A stretch of DNA of 33,605 nucleotides from an uncultured Bacteroidales bacterium (lineage in GTDB: Bacteria; Bacteroidota; Bacteroidia; Bacteroidales; UBA932): positions 1-33,605 of the forward strand of contig CAMVMG010000024.1 of assembly GCA_947168525.1 (NCBI GenBank), in the 5' to 3' direction. The notes below the pieces were generated by a model. That model did no database searches and was not told where the DNA came from. It saw only the letters and a program-made list of their open reading frames with translations. Within the stretch, counting starts at the first letter, position 1; every line of letters starts with the position of its first letter. Positions 14,186-23,940 of this stretch are shown here, one piece after another. The position numbers and the translations under genes were made by a program.

Positions 14186-17101
14186 ATGAACGCTGGAAGT
14201 GTAAAAATAGACCGTATTCTATTGACAATCATTCTCGGACTGGCTTTTCTTCCGGCCGCTGCGCAGGAATCTTTTCAGGACCGTTACATCCAGCGTTGGG
14301 TGGCATTGGAGGACGGGCTCCCTTGCAACTATGTAGACGACGTCTGCACGGACCGTTTCGGTTTCCTGTGGATTGCCACCTCCGGCGGCGGGCTCTGCCG
14401 CTACGACGGCTACGGGTTGATTACCCTGAATACGGCCACCGAACCCTCCCTCAAGTCCAATTTCACCCGCAATCTGCTGGCCGACGGTTTCGACCGCCTG
14501 TGGATCGGCTCCGAGGGCGGCCTGGACGTGCTAGACCTCAGGACCCATGAAAAGCTGGACCTGGACCTGGGCATCCCGGAAGACGACGGAGGAGTCCTCT
14601 GCTCTTATCTCACACAGGATGCTACCGGGGCGGTCTGGACCAAGTTCGGCACCACGCTTTACCGTTTTTCCTTTGAGGCCGACGGTTCCGTAGCCCATAC
14701 CGCTACATTTACGGACGGCCGCCTGTCACCTGCCAATTTTGTCTTCCAGGATGTGGACGGGGACGGTTCCGTGTGGTGCAGCCTGGGCGGCCGCCTGCAC
14801 AAGGTGAGCGAGTCTGCCCTGGGCGTGCTGGAGGCCGCTCCCGTGCGCACGGCGCTGGATCTGGGCGAAAACACCTATCTGTCAGACTTCTTGCCAGCCG
14901 GCCAGCAGGTCTGGATATCGTCCGAGAACGGCCTGTTCCAGCTGCACCGGCAAACCGGTGAGTTCAAGCACTATGCCTCGGATCCCAGCAATCCCCGCTC
15001 CCTGACGCAGAATTTTGTCACCGGGCTCACCCAGACCACGGACGGACTGCTGCTCTGCTCTACCCTCAGGGGGTACAATGTCTATAATCCCGTGACCGAC
15101 AATTTCGAACGGGTCGGGGCCGACGTTGTGAACTGTATCCAGCAGACAGACGGCTACCTGCTGGTGGGTACGGAGACGCAAGGATTGCTTGTCTTGAGCC
15201 GGAAGTACCTGGACATCAGGCATTTCACACATATCCCTAACGACCGTGGCAGCCTTCCGGACGGCGCCGTGAATGCCGTTTTCCAGCAGGAGAACGGCCG
15301 CCTCTGGGTGGGTACGGTGGAAGGCGGTCTCAGCATCCGGGAACCGGGGGCGGACCGTTTCTCCCACCTTACCAGGGAACGTGGTCTGAGCCACAACAGC
15401 GTGAGCGCCTTTGCCCAGGGAGAACAGTCATTTCTGTATGTGGGCACCTGGGGAGGCGGGGTTGATGTAGTGTCCGCCAATCCTCCGTACCGCGTCCTGG
15501 GCCATCTGCCTGCGCTGGATACCCGCGCGGAGTATATCGGCGCTTTAGAATTTGATACACGTAACCAGCTCCTCTGGGTGTGTTCCAACCAGGGAATATT
15601 CCTCTACAATCCGGCCGACAGGACGTATCGGAGTGCGCTGGAGGGTGGGGCGGCCACCGGATGTATCGGCTCCTGTATAGACCGCAGGGGATTCCTCTGG
15701 GTTGGCTGTCAGGAAGGGTTGTACGTGTTCGACCTCAATGCCCGGAAGGCCGACGGAACCTTCCCCTTCAGTCATTACCGCTATAAACTGGATGCCCCCG
15801 GAACCCGGGCCGACGAAAAGATCTGTGCCATCCGGGAAGTGTCCGACAGCGTGCTGTACCTGGCCAGCAACGGCTCCGGCATTTACAGGGCAAAGCTCCT
15901 GAAGGACGGGATTAACTTTGTCTTTACCTGCTACAATTCCCGTCAAGGGCTCTCCAACGACCGTGCCCGCGGCATCTGCGCAGATGCCCGGGGACGGATC
16001 TGGATCAGTACGGAGCACGGTCTGAACATGCTGGACCCGGTGACCGGCGTGGTGGTCCCCTTCCTGGAACAAGATGGTGTGCAGTATACCCAGTTCCATT
16101 GGAACAATGCCTGCCAGGGGACAGACGGCCTGCTGTACTTCGGGCACATGCACGGCCTGTCCGTGGTGGATCCCTCCCAATATGTGTCCCAGACCGATGT
16201 GGCGCCGCTCCGCTTCACCCGGACGGAAGTGGGGAACCGGGTCCTGATGGATCCGGAACTCGGGCTGCTTAAACTCCACCAGAAAGACCGCTCCATCTTG
16301 TTCCAGTTTGCCTCTCTGCAGGCGGGTGCTGCTTCCGGAAACATCCGATACCAGTATCGCCTGGAGGGGTACGACGAGCAGTGGCAGACCGTTCCCCCGG
16401 GGCGGCACGAGGCATTGTATTCGTCGCTGCCCAGCGGCACCCACCGTTTCCAGGTCCGCGCCCTCTCGCGCACCGGTATGGTTACGGGGACGTTGGATTC
16501 CCTCCTGAATGTCCAACCCTTCTTTTATTATACATGGTGGTTCGCCCTGCTGCTGGGCCTGTTCCTGCTCGGGGTGGTATGGCTCATCATCCGGATCCGC
16601 ACCCGCTCCATCCTGTCCCGGCAGGAGGAACTGGAGCAGATGGTAGAGCAGCGTACCCAGGAGATATCGGCCCAGAAAAGGCTGGTAGAGCAGCAGGCCG
16701 ACGAACTTCTCCGGCAGAACGACGTACTGCGCCGCCAGAACGAGGAACTGGTCTCCCGCAAGATGCTGAGCGTGGAGCAGGAGGATCCGTTCAAGAAAAA
16801 GACGCTGGACGCACTCCGCTCCCATTATAAAAATCCAGACCTGGATGTGGCCGGCTTTTGCCAGGCCATGGGCATGAGCAAGACCCTGCTCAACACTCGC
16901 CTGCAGGAAGCGTTCGGGCAGTCCGTGAGCCAGCTCATCCGCACCTACCGGCTCACGCTGGCGCGTGAGATGCTGGAGAGCGGCAGCGGCTATACAGTGG
17001 CGGAGGTAGCCTACGAGACCGGCTTCAACGACCCTAAATATTTCACCCGCTGCTTTGCCAAGGAATTCGGTATCACACCCAGTTCCCTGGGCCGGGAATA
17101 G
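14186..17101 (+). CDS. Membrane-spanning propeller-sensor AraC regulator without kinase or receiver
   Basis: A 971-residue regulator resembling Bacteroides hybrid two-component systems that sense oligosaccharides in the periplasm. After a signal/anchor segment (about 8-26) come repeated Reg_prop blades with a W-I/V-G signature, for example DRFGFLWIATSGGGLCRYDG, GRLWVGTVEGGLSI and GRIWISTEHGLNMLD, making a double propeller up to about 700. A Y_Y_Y domain follows (YQYRLEGYDEQW, about 718-775), one membrane helix (about 781-804), a coiled coil rich in Gln/Glu (about 810-860) and a C-terminal AraC helix-turn-helix (about 867-971, ending YETGFNDPKYFTRCFAKEFG). There is no phosphoacceptor His box, ATPase or receiver domain: the sensor is joined directly to DNA binding. 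It most likely controls the arabinan locus on both sides. Confidence 0.9.
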   Translation: MNAGSVKIDRILLTIILGLAFLPAAAQESFQDRYIQRWVALEDGLPCNYVDDVCTDRFGFLWIATSGGGLCRYDGYGLITLNTATEPSLKSNFTRNLLADGFDRLWIGSEGGLDVLDLRTHEKLDLDLGIPEDDGGVLCSYLTQDATGAVWTKFGTTLYRFSFEADGSVAHTATFTDGRLSPANFVFQDVDGDGSVWCSLGGRLHKVSESALGVLEAAPVRTALDLGENTYLSDFLPAGQQVWISSENGLFQLHRQTGEFKHYASDPSNPRSLTQNFVTGLTQTTDGLLLCSTLRGYNVYNPVTDNFERVGADVVNCIQQTDGYLLVGTETQGLLVLSRKYLDIRHFTHIPNDRGSLPDGAVNAVFQQENGRLWVGTVEGGLSIREPGADRFSHLTRERGLSHNSVSAFAQGEQSFLYVGTWGGGVDVVSANPPYRVLGHLPALDTRAEYIGALEFDTRNQLLWVCSNQGIFLYNPADRTYRSALEGGAATGCIGSCIDRRGFLWVGCQEGLYVFDLNARKADGTFPFSHYRYKLDAPGTRADEKICAIREVSDSVLYLASNGSGIYRAKLLKDGINFVFTCYNSRQGLSNDRARGICADARGRIWISTEHGLNMLDPVTGVVVPFLEQDGVQYTQFHWNNACQGTDGLLYFGHMHGLSVVDPSQYVSQTDVAPLRFTRTEVGNRVLMDPELGLLKLHQKDRSILFQFASLQAGAASGNIRYQYRLEGYDEQWQTVPPGRHEALYSSLPSGTHRFQVRALSRTGMVTGTLDSLLNVQPFFYYTWWFALLLGLFLLGVVWLIIRIRTRSILSRQEELEQMVEQRTQEISAQKRLVEQQADELLRQNDVLRRQNEELVSRKMLSVEQEDPFKKKTLDALRSHYKNPDLDVAGFCQAMGMSKTLLNTRLQEAFGQSVSQLIRTYRLTLAREMLESGSGYTVAEVAYETGFNDPKYFTRCFAKEFGITPSSLGRE

Positions 17102-17161
17102 GACTGTTCAAAAATCCACTCATTATGTTTTTTTGTGCACCTATAGCATAAAAAAGCTTTT

Positions 17162-17169
17162 TACCTTTG
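17162..17169 (+). promoter_or_regulatory. -7 box upstream of the GH43 endo-arabinanase
   Basis: TAccTTTG lies 19 bases before the ATG at 17189. The nearest TTTG (17132-17135) is 26 bases away, too far for the consensus, so the promoter probably needs an activator; the AraC regulator just upstream is the obvious candidate. Confidence 0.55.
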
Positions 17170-17188
17170 CTTCGGTTAACCATTTTTT

Positions 17189-18241
17189 ATGACACTGAAG
17201 CAGTTTCTCCTTTCGGTAGTCCTGTTTTTGACACCTGTTTTGTTACAGGCACAGCCTGGTGGTTTCCCACCGCATCAGGACTCCACCATCCCTCCGGCCC
17301 ACGATCCGGTGGCCATCCTGTGCGAGGGAACCTGGTACCTTTTCTGTACCGGGATGGGCGTCAGCGTCTATACTTCGCAGGACCAGACCAGCTGGACCTA
17401 CTCCGGCCGGGTGTTCCAGGATCCGCCCAAGTGGGCGCTGGAAACGGTCCCGGGATACCGCGGCCACACCTGGGCTCCGGATATCGCCTTCCATGACGGG
17501 CTATACTATCTGTACTATTCCTGTTCCTCCTTTGGCAAAAACGATTCCGCCATCGGCGTAGCCACCAACAAAACCCTGAATCCGGCCTCCCCGGATTACA
17601 AGTGGGAAGACCACGGCTGCGTGGTGCGTTCTGTGGCCGGGCGGGATCTCTGGAATGCCATCGACCCCCATCTTTTTGTAGACGCTGATGGCACGCCCTG
17701 GCTCTCCTTCGGCTCTTTCTGGGGCGGTGTCAAGCTGGTGCAGCTGGACAGCACGCTCACCCGCGTGGCAGAGCCGCAGGTGTGGTTCCCGCTCTGCCGT
17801 CGTCCGGAGGGTACCGCAGAGGATACCTCCCTCACAGACGACGCCATCAAAGCAGACCCCCGCGGAAAGGATTTCGACCCGGGGAACGGCGCCGTGGAGG
17901 CACCCTTCATCGTCCGTCGGGGAGACTACTATTATTTATTCGTCAGCTACGACCTCTGCTGCCGCGGCCCCAAGAGTACCTATAAAGTAGTGGTAGGGCG
18001 TAGCCGCCAGGTTACCGGCCCTTATGTAGACAAGGACGGCGTTTCCCTGATGGAGGGCGGCGGTACGCCCGTGCTGGTGGGGAACGAGCGATATCCCGGC
18101 GTGGGTCACTGCGCTGTTGTCCCCACGGACGAGGGCGACAAGATGTATTTCCACTGCTACGATAAAGAGATGAACTATAACTCCCACCTGCTCATCCGTC
18201 CGCTGACGTGGACCGGCGGCTGGCCGGAGGTAACTATATAA
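17189..18241 (+). CDS. GH43 arabinan endo-1,5-alpha-L-arabinanase
   Basis: Cuts the alpha-1,5-linked arabinan backbone with inversion. The 350-residue protein has a signal peptide ending QAQ (about residue 22) and no lipobox, so it is periplasmic or secreted. The five-bladed propeller carries the three GH43 carboxylates: base Asp39 in PAHDPVAI, pKa-setting Asp159 in NAIDPHLF and acid Glu237 in GAVEAPF. GHTWAPDIAFHDGLYYLYYS and FGSFWGGVKLV are typical of endo-arabinanases of the subfamily 4/5 type. It is a minimal single-domain enzyme. The length matches the family; subfamily is from recalled motifs. Confidence 0.92.
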   Translation: MTLKQFLLSVVLFLTPVLLQAQPGGFPPHQDSTIPPAHDPVAILCEGTWYLFCTGMGVSVYTSQDQTSWTYSGRVFQDPPKWALETVPGYRGHTWAPDIAFHDGLYYLYYSCSSFGKNDSAIGVATNKTLNPASPDYKWEDHGCVVRSVAGRDLWNAIDPHLFVDADGTPWLSFGSFWGGVKLVQLDSTLTRVAEPQVWFPLCRRPEGTAEDTSLTDDAIKADPRGKDFDPGNGAVEAPFIVRRGDYYYLFVSYDLCCRGPKSTYKVVVGRSRQVTGPYVDKDGVSLMEGGGTPVLVGNERYPGVGHCAVVPTDEGDKMYFHCYDKEMNYNSHLLIRPLTWTGGWPEVTI

Positions 18242-18290
18242 TAATATTTAAACCAAATTAATAACAAACCAATTTAAAACCAAACAAAGC
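18242..18290 (+). promoter_or_regulatory. A-rich leader with three AAACCAA repeats before the binding-protein/susCD genes
   Basis: The 49-base gap is almost free of G and contains aaaccaa at 18250-18256, 18266-18272 and 18277-18283. Bacteroidota leaders often lack a Shine-Dalgarno and are A-rich; the repeat may aid translation of the highly expressed transport genes. No -7 box lies within it, so transcription probably continues from the endo-arabinanase gene. Confidence 0.4.
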
Positions 18291-20708
18291 ATGAAAACCC
18301 GAAAATTGATGCTTTTTGCTGCTCTTGCAGCAGCGGTATCGGTGGGTTGCACCGGCCTGGAGCCCTACGAGGTGGATGCTCCGGACGATCTTGCTCAAAA
18401 GATCGCCGAGTATCAAGCCGAGCAGGCAGCCAAGAACACGGACGATTACACCGAAATCACCCTTACATCGACTCTGGTAGGTGCGGAAGACAATTCCAGC
18501 GCCTGGTGGACCGAGTTCAGCCAGTACTTCTCTGTCCCTCCGGGAAAGAAGCTGGTGCTTGAATTTGTTAACTATGGTTCTGGTGTCAACAACTGGAACA
18601 ACTGGAATGTGTGTGTTGCCAACGGTGAACGGGACGGCGACGACTATTCCGAGTATTTCGTCCTCCGCTCCGACTGTTACGGCTGGGGCAATGCCGACTA
18701 TGACGGTGCCGTGATTGAATTCGACTATGGTGGCGCAGAAGTGAACTGGGACGAGTTCCGCGAGAAGATGCAGGGCGCCTATGTAACCATGTCCCTGGAC
18801 CACGCCCGCGCCGGTGCCGCCTATCTGGAAGTGCACAGCGTTTCCCCCGACGGAACAGACATTGTGGAAAAATACAACCAGCCTGTATCCGCTACCAGCA
18901 ACGTAAATGTGTTCCTGATCTGCGACGGCAGCCATTTCGAGATGAAGAAGGCCTATCTGGTCCCTTCCGAGATCCAGGAGATTCCCGACTATCCCGCAGT
19001 GAGCATGACCCTTGCCAACACTCCTGTGGCCGTTGCCCTTGGCAACGAAGACTACTGGGGTGAGACGGTGGCCACCGTCCAGTTCGAAGACGGCTCTTCT
19101 ACCGAGGTGGCTCCCGAAGACCTTTACATCATCGAACCCGATATGTCCACCGTGGGTACCAAGACCGTGGTTGTCTCTTACAGCAAGACCAAGCAGGGCA
19201 ATCCGGGCAATCCCGTGGCCGCCTACTATACCTTTGAGGTGACCGACTTCGCCACCATCGCCGTGACCAAGCTCCCGCTTAGCACTACTTATTATGTGTA
19301 CGACCAGCCGGTTCCCTTCTATACGGAAGGTCTGGAAGTGACTGGTACGAAGTCGGACGGCTCCACCATGGTGCTTGACAACGCCGCCCTGGTATTCGGT
19401 GCCGTACAGCCTGTTGCCGGTACGCAGGAAGTGGAGATCGAGTTCTCCGGTGTCAAGACCACCTGCCCTGTCATGGTGAAGATGGGGACCGAGGCCATCG
19501 GCGCCACCGACTACAGCAATGGCTGGTGGACCACCTTCCTGAGCGCCGACAAACCCGTTGCCGCCGGTGAAAGCGTTACCGTCCACACCTTCGTCTATTC
19601 CGACAACCTGGCCAACTGGCACAGCCCGTGCACCATCCTTCGCGGGGCCGCCCTGAACGAGTATGCTGTCGTCCGTATGGACAACTTCGGCTGGGGCACT
19701 GGTTATGATGGAATTGCCGTTACGGAATGCGACTGGAATTTTGATACCTTCGCTGCCAACCAGAATATGTCTGCCGTCAGCATTACCGTTACCAACAACG
19801 GCGACAACACCGCCGACATTGTCTACAACGTAACGTATGCCAACGGTGAGAGTCACGTGCAGAAGTACCGGGGCATCGCCGTAGACAGTGCCGACCTCCA
19901 GATGGGCATCGTCACCGAGGAATCCTACGTGGTTGTCCTGGACAAGGCCGCCGTGGATGCCAAGCTTACAGGCATTGAGGCCGTTGCTGAGGCTTACCTG
20001 ATTGGCGGTTCCAAGAGGCTTACCCTCTCTGCCGAAGGTGTAAAGGTGAATGCCCTTTACAGCGACGGCTCCAAGATTCAGGTTGAAACCGGGGATTTTG
20101 TCTGCTCCTTTGACCAGACATACCTGACCGTTTACCCGGGCATCTACGATCATGTGGGTGCTGTCAGTTATACGGCTGCTTCCGGAGAAGAATACACCGC
20201 CCCGGTCACCCTTACCGTGAAGGCAAGTGACCAGGCCGCCCAGACCGAGATGGTGGGTGCCCAGGACTTCAGCAACGGCTGGTGGATCACCTTCTCCAAC
20301 AACTGGGCAGTACCTGCCGGTACCATGCAGACGGTTAGCATGCAGGTGGGTTCCGACAACGCCGGCAACTGGCACAGCCCCTGTGTTATCCTTCGCAAGG
20401 CCAACCTCGACCTGGGTGCCGACGGTGAGTATGTCGTGGTGCGTCAGGACCATTTCGGCTGGGGTGGCAGCTATGCCGAGACCTTGGCTTCCAGCAATTG
20501 GAACTGGGATACCTTCATGGGCGCCATCAACGGCTCCAAGGTGGATATCACCGTGGCCAACAGCGGCGTGGGCAAGGCCAGCATCCGCTACCATGTGATT
20601 GATGGAAACGGGGAAGAGCATTTCCAGTACTACGACAACATTGCGGTTGATTCGGCCGATGTCACGTTTGCCATCGTGACGGAAGAGTCCTACCTCATCT
20701 TCGACTAA
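18291..20708 (+). CDS. Putative surface glycan-binding lipoprotein with three homologous modules
   Basis: An 805-residue lipoprotein (lipobox SVGC, Cys20) encoded just before susC. Three related modules of about 155 residues (about 58-223, 399-553, 652-805) share the pattern W-W-T-x-F-S, NW-n-x-x-x-V, a VLR or ILR strand, DNFGWG and a closing TEESYLV. Between them are immunoglobulin-like segments of the Big_3 type (for example TYYVYDQPVPFYTEGLEVTG, about 325-344). The repeated conserved Trp and Gly-Trp-Gly positions suggest aromatic sugar-binding platforms. Known arabinan loci carry such proteins beside SusC/D. The module family is not one I can name; carbohydrate binding is inferred from context. 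No catalytic motif is seen. Confidence 0.75.
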   Translation: MKTRKLMLFAALAAAVSVGCTGLEPYEVDAPDDLAQKIAEYQAEQAAKNTDDYTEITLTSTLVGAEDNSSAWWTEFSQYFSVPPGKKLVLEFVNYGSGVNNWNNWNVCVANGERDGDDYSEYFVLRSDCYGWGNADYDGAVIEFDYGGAEVNWDEFREKMQGAYVTMSLDHARAGAAYLEVHSVSPDGTDIVEKYNQPVSATSNVNVFLICDGSHFEMKKAYLVPSEIQEIPDYPAVSMTLANTPVAVALGNEDYWGETVATVQFEDGSSTEVAPEDLYIIEPDMSTVGTKTVVVSYSKTKQGNPGNPVAAYYTFEVTDFATIAVTKLPLSTTYYVYDQPVPFYTEGLEVTGTKSDGSTMVLDNAALVFGAVQPVAGTQEVEIEFSGVKTTCPVMVKMGTEAIGATDYSNGWWTTFLSADKPVAAGESVTVHTFVYSDNLANWHSPCTILRGAALNEYAVVRMDNFGWGTGYDGIAVTECDWNFDTFAANQNMSAVSITVTNNGDNTADIVYNVTYANGESHVQKYRGIAVDSADLQMGIVTEESYVVVLDKAAVDAKLTGIEAVAEAYLIGGSKRLTLSAEGVKVNALYSDGSKIQVETGDFVCSFDQTYLTVYPGIYDHVGAVSYTAASGEEYTAPVTLTVKASDQAAQTEMVGAQDFSNGWWITFSNNWAVPAGTMQTVSMQVGSDNAGNWHSPCVILRKANLDLGADGEYVVVRQDHFGWGGSYAETLASSNWNWDTFMGAINGSKVDITVANSGVGKASIRYHVIDGNGEEHFQYYDNIAVDSADVTFAIVTEESYLIFD
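18462..20705 (+). repeat. Three diverged in-gene repeats (modules 1-3 of the binding lipoprotein)
   Basis: Approximate spans are 18462-18960, 19486-19950 and 20244-20705. Modules 2 and 3 are the closest pair (YSNGWWTTF versus FSNGWWITF; NWHSPCTILR versus NWHSPCVILR; IVTEESYVV versus IVTEESYLI). Module 1 is more diverged (SSAWWTEF, NNWNVCVANG). The order suggests an old duplication followed by a younger one. Confidence 0.8.
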
Positions 20709-20726
20709 GCTAAAGACAGAAAAGAT

Positions 20727-23700
20727 ATGAAAAAGTTATTTGCAAGTATAGTACTTTGCGGCCTGTTGGCCACCCTTCCCTCTGTCTTTGGCGGACGGAA
20801 CGGCTATGTGGCACTGGCCCAGAACAACGTGACCATCAGCGGTACCGTCGTGGACGAGACTGGAGAGCCCGCCCTGGGCGCCGGTATCGTTGTCAAGGGT
20901 ACCACCCTGGGCACCACCACCGACTTCGACGGCAAATTCACGCTATCTCTCCCGGAGGGTTCCACCATCCAGATTGTTTCCGTGGGTTATGAGACCCTGG
21001 AAATGGAAATCACCCGCGGCGGAGACCTGGGCACCATCACCATCCAGACCGAAAACACCCTGCTGGACCAGGTGGTGGTGATCGGCTACGGTTCCCAGAA
21101 GAAAGTAGACCTCACCGGTTCTGTAGCCATCGTGGATGCCGACGAGATGAAGAAAGTGTCCCACTCAAACATCTCCACCATGCTGGAAGGTAAGGTGGCC
21201 GGTGTGCAGATCACGTCTGACGGTCAGCCCGGTGCCGACCCTGCCGTGCGTATCCGCGGTCTGGGCAGCTTCGGCAGCACCGCTCCGCTGTACGTGATCG
21301 ACGGCGTTCCCATGGGAACCACCATCCGTGACTTCTCCCCGAACGATATTGAGACCATCCAGGTGCTCAAGGATGCTTCCGCAGCCGCCATCTACGGTTC
21401 CCGAGCTGCTAACGGCGTGGTGATCATCACCACCAAGGGTGGCAAGAAGAACCAGCCCATCCGTGTGGATTACACCGGTTATGTGGGTGTGGATAAGATC
21501 CGCAAGAATGTTTACAAGGTGATGGATTCGGCTCAGTACGGCGAATTTGTCCGCATGGCTTTTGACAATAGCGGCCTGGCCGTTCCTGCCGGATACGACC
21601 CCTCCAGCGCCAAGTATGTGGATCCCACCCAGGTGAACACCGACTGGTTCAACGCTGTATTCAAGACCGGTATCCGTCAGAATCACAACGTGAACCTCTC
21701 CGGCGGCGGTGAGAACAGCACCTTCAACGTTGCCCTGGACTACTTCAACCAGAAGGGCACCATGGTGGGCGCCGGTCCCAATTACGACCGTTTCACTGCC
21801 CGTGTGAACAACACCATGGACATCAAGTTCGTGAAACTGCGCACCGGCGTTGTCTATTCCCACAGCAGCCAGGACAGCATGTCCCTTTCCAACGCCAATG
21901 AGTACGTACAGGGCCTGTATGGCACCCAGTACCCGGTGATGGCGTCGGCCCTGCTCATGCCGCCTTCCATCAAGGCCTATGACGAGAGCACCTGGTTCCT
22001 GGACCGCCAGATTTCCGCCGCTTCCGAGTATTCCTACGACTCCTTCGGCTTCGGCACTTATTATGACGACGTGCACGGTGACATCCGTATGACCAACCCG
22101 CTCCTGTACAACAACCTCCTGGAGCGCAACACCCTCGTAGACCGCGTGGTGGCCACCGGTTCCGCCACCGTGGACCTGCTGGACATGGTAGGCCTCAAGA
22201 ACGACAACCATAAGTTCGAGTACAACCTGAACCTCTCCTACAGCAAGACCGTGGCCAAGGATTTCACCTTCGTGCCGTCCTTCATCCAGAGTACCACCAA
22301 CTATCTGTCCAAGAGCAACGAGCGCCTCACCCAGGGCTATCGCAGCTACGCCGACTTCCTGGTGGAAAACTACGTTACCTATGACGGCAAGATGGGCCTG
22401 CATCATCTGAATGCCGTGGCCGGTATGACCTTCGAGCGCGAGCTCACCCACAACCTCACCGCCTGGGGCAACAACATGCCCGAGCCTTATTACCTGCAGG
22501 TGGGCAACGCCGCCGACCGTGACGCCAACTCCTCCGAGTTCGAGCACGTGCTGGCCTCCTACATCGGCCGTATCACCTACGACTACGACAGCCGCTATCT
22601 GTTCCAGGCTACCGTACGTCGGGACGGTTCCTCCCGCCTTTCTACGGGCAACCACTGGGACTGGTTCCCTTCCGCCTCCATCGGCTGGCGTATCGACCGG
22701 GAGCCTTTCTTTACGGTTGATCCTTCCGTGGTGAACCTCCTCAAGCTGCGCGCCAGCTATGGTGTGCTGGGTAACGAGAACATCGGCGAGTACCAGTATA
22801 TGGACACCATGGCCCGCGGCAACTACACCTATAGTTTCGGCGGCCAGAAAGTCACCGGTTCTTCCATCTCCAACTATGTGAACACCGGTATCCACTGGGA
22901 AAAGAAGAAGACCCTGGACGTGGGTCTGGACCTCGCGATGTTCGGCGGTGCCTTCGAGTTTAACGTTGACTACTACAACGCCCTTTCCGAGGACCTTCTG
23001 TACAGCGTGCCCGTCCCGGCTGAGGCCGGCGCCACCAACGAGACCGTGACCATGAATGCCGCTTCCATGCGGAACACCGGTTTCGAATTCTCCGCCACCT
23101 ACCGCAACTACAAGAACCCCTTCAAGTATGAGTTCTCCGGCAACCTCACCCTGCCCAAGAACACTGTGGTGTCCCTGGGACCTTCCGGAGAATCCCGCAA
23201 CGACGGTTTCACCCGCACCGAGGTGGGCGCCGAGGTGGGCCGCTTCTACGGCTACGTGTATGAAGGCATCTTCCAGAGCCAGGAAGAAATTGACAACCGC
23301 GTGAACGAACTGGGCAACTATGTGACCCAGAACGGTGCCCAGCCCGGTGATGTGGCCTACAAGGACATCAGCGGTCCCGAAGGCGTTCCGGACGGCCAGA
23401 TCACCTCTGACGACCAGACCTTCATCGGCAGCGGTATGGCCAAGGTGCAGTTCGGCCTGAGCGCCCGCTTCGAGTACAAGAACTTCGACCTGAGCATTTC
23501 CACCTTCGGCGCAGCCGGTTACCAGCTGCTTGACTTCGTGGACATGACCCTGCGCAGCTCTTACGGCATGACCAACCGCAGCGTCGACTTGCTCAACGCC
23601 TGGACTCCTTCCAACACCAACACCAATGTGCCGCGCGTGTACTACAAGTCCACCGGTTCCATCACCAACGACATGTTCAGTTCCCGTTACTTGCAGAACG

Positions 23701-23939
23701 GTGCCTACTGGAAGATTGCCAACGTGGAGTTCGGTTTCAACCTGCCCGAAGGTTTGTTCGGCGAGAATGCCTTCATCCAGGGCGGACGCATCTATCTGTC
23801 CGGCCAGAACCTTCTCACCATCAGTCCTTACCGCGGTTACAACATCGACTTTGCCGGTGGCGCTTTCACCCCTGGTTACAACTATTGCTCCTATCCGGCT
23901 CCTACCACTGTGATGCTGGGTGTAAAGCTTTCCTTCTAA
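20727..23939 (+). CDS. SusC-like TonB-dependent outer-membrane transporter
   Basis: Imports oligosaccharides through a 22-strand barrel, driven by TonB, with SusD as lid. The 1070-residue product has a signal peptide and an N-terminal carboxypeptidase-like regulatory domain (VTISGTVVDETGEPALGAGI, about 35-120). Then comes the SusC/RagA hallmark VVVIGYGSQKKVDLTGSV (about 116-133), the plug (to about 240, including IRGLGSFGSTAPLYVIDGVP), and the barrel ending TTVMLGVKLSF with the usual final Phe. It starts 18 bases after the binding lipoprotein and is followed one base later by the SusD frame, so the three genes form a single unit. Arabinan fragments are the likely cargo by context. Confidence 0.96.
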   Translation: MKKLFASIVLCGLLATLPSVFGGRNGYVALAQNNVTISGTVVDETGEPALGAGIVVKGTTLGTTTDFDGKFTLSLPEGSTIQIVSVGYETLEMEITRGGDLGTITIQTENTLLDQVVVIGYGSQKKVDLTGSVAIVDADEMKKVSHSNISTMLEGKVAGVQITSDGQPGADPAVRIRGLGSFGSTAPLYVIDGVPMGTTIRDFSPNDIETIQVLKDASAAAIYGSRAANGVVIITTKGGKKNQPIRVDYTGYVGVDKIRKNVYKVMDSAQYGEFVRMAFDNSGLAVPAGYDPSSAKYVDPTQVNTDWFNAVFKTGIRQNHNVNLSGGGENSTFNVALDYFNQKGTMVGAGPNYDRFTARVNNTMDIKFVKLRTGVVYSHSSQDSMSLSNANEYVQGLYGTQYPVMASALLMPPSIKAYDESTWFLDRQISAASEYSYDSFGFGTYYDDVHGDIRMTNPLLYNNLLERNTLVDRVVATGSATVDLLDMVGLKNDNHKFEYNLNLSYSKTVAKDFTFVPSFIQSTTNYLSKSNERLTQGYRSYADFLVENYVTYDGKMGLHHLNAVAGMTFERELTHNLTAWGNNMPEPYYLQVGNAADRDANSSEFEHVLASYIGRITYDYDSRYLFQATVRRDGSSRLSTGNHWDWFPSASIGWRIDREPFFTVDPSVVNLLKLRASYGVLGNENIGEYQYMDTMARGNYTYSFGGQKVTGSSISNYVNTGIHWEKKKTLDVGLDLAMFGGAFEFNVDYYNALSEDLLYSVPVPAEAGATNETVTMNAASMRNTGFEFSATYRNYKNPFKYEFSGNLTLPKNTVVSLGPSGESRNDGFTRTEVGAEVGRFYGYVYEGIFQSQEEIDNRVNELGNYVTQNGAQPGDVAYKDISGPEGVPDGQITSDDQTFIGSGMAKVQFGLSARFEYKNFDLSISTFGAAGYQLLDFVDMTLRSSYGMTNRSVDLLNAWTPSNTNTNVPRVYYKSTGSITNDMFSSRYLQNGAYWKIANVEFGFNLPEGLFGENAFIQGGRIYLSGQNLLTISPYRGYNIDFAGGAFTPGYNYCSYPAPTTVMLGVKLSF

Positions 23940-23940
23940 G

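Noticed and set aside
14186..17101. Full hybrid two-component system
   Set aside because: The distance between the membrane helix and the AraC domain is about 60 residues and is a coiled coil, far too short for kinase and receiver domains.
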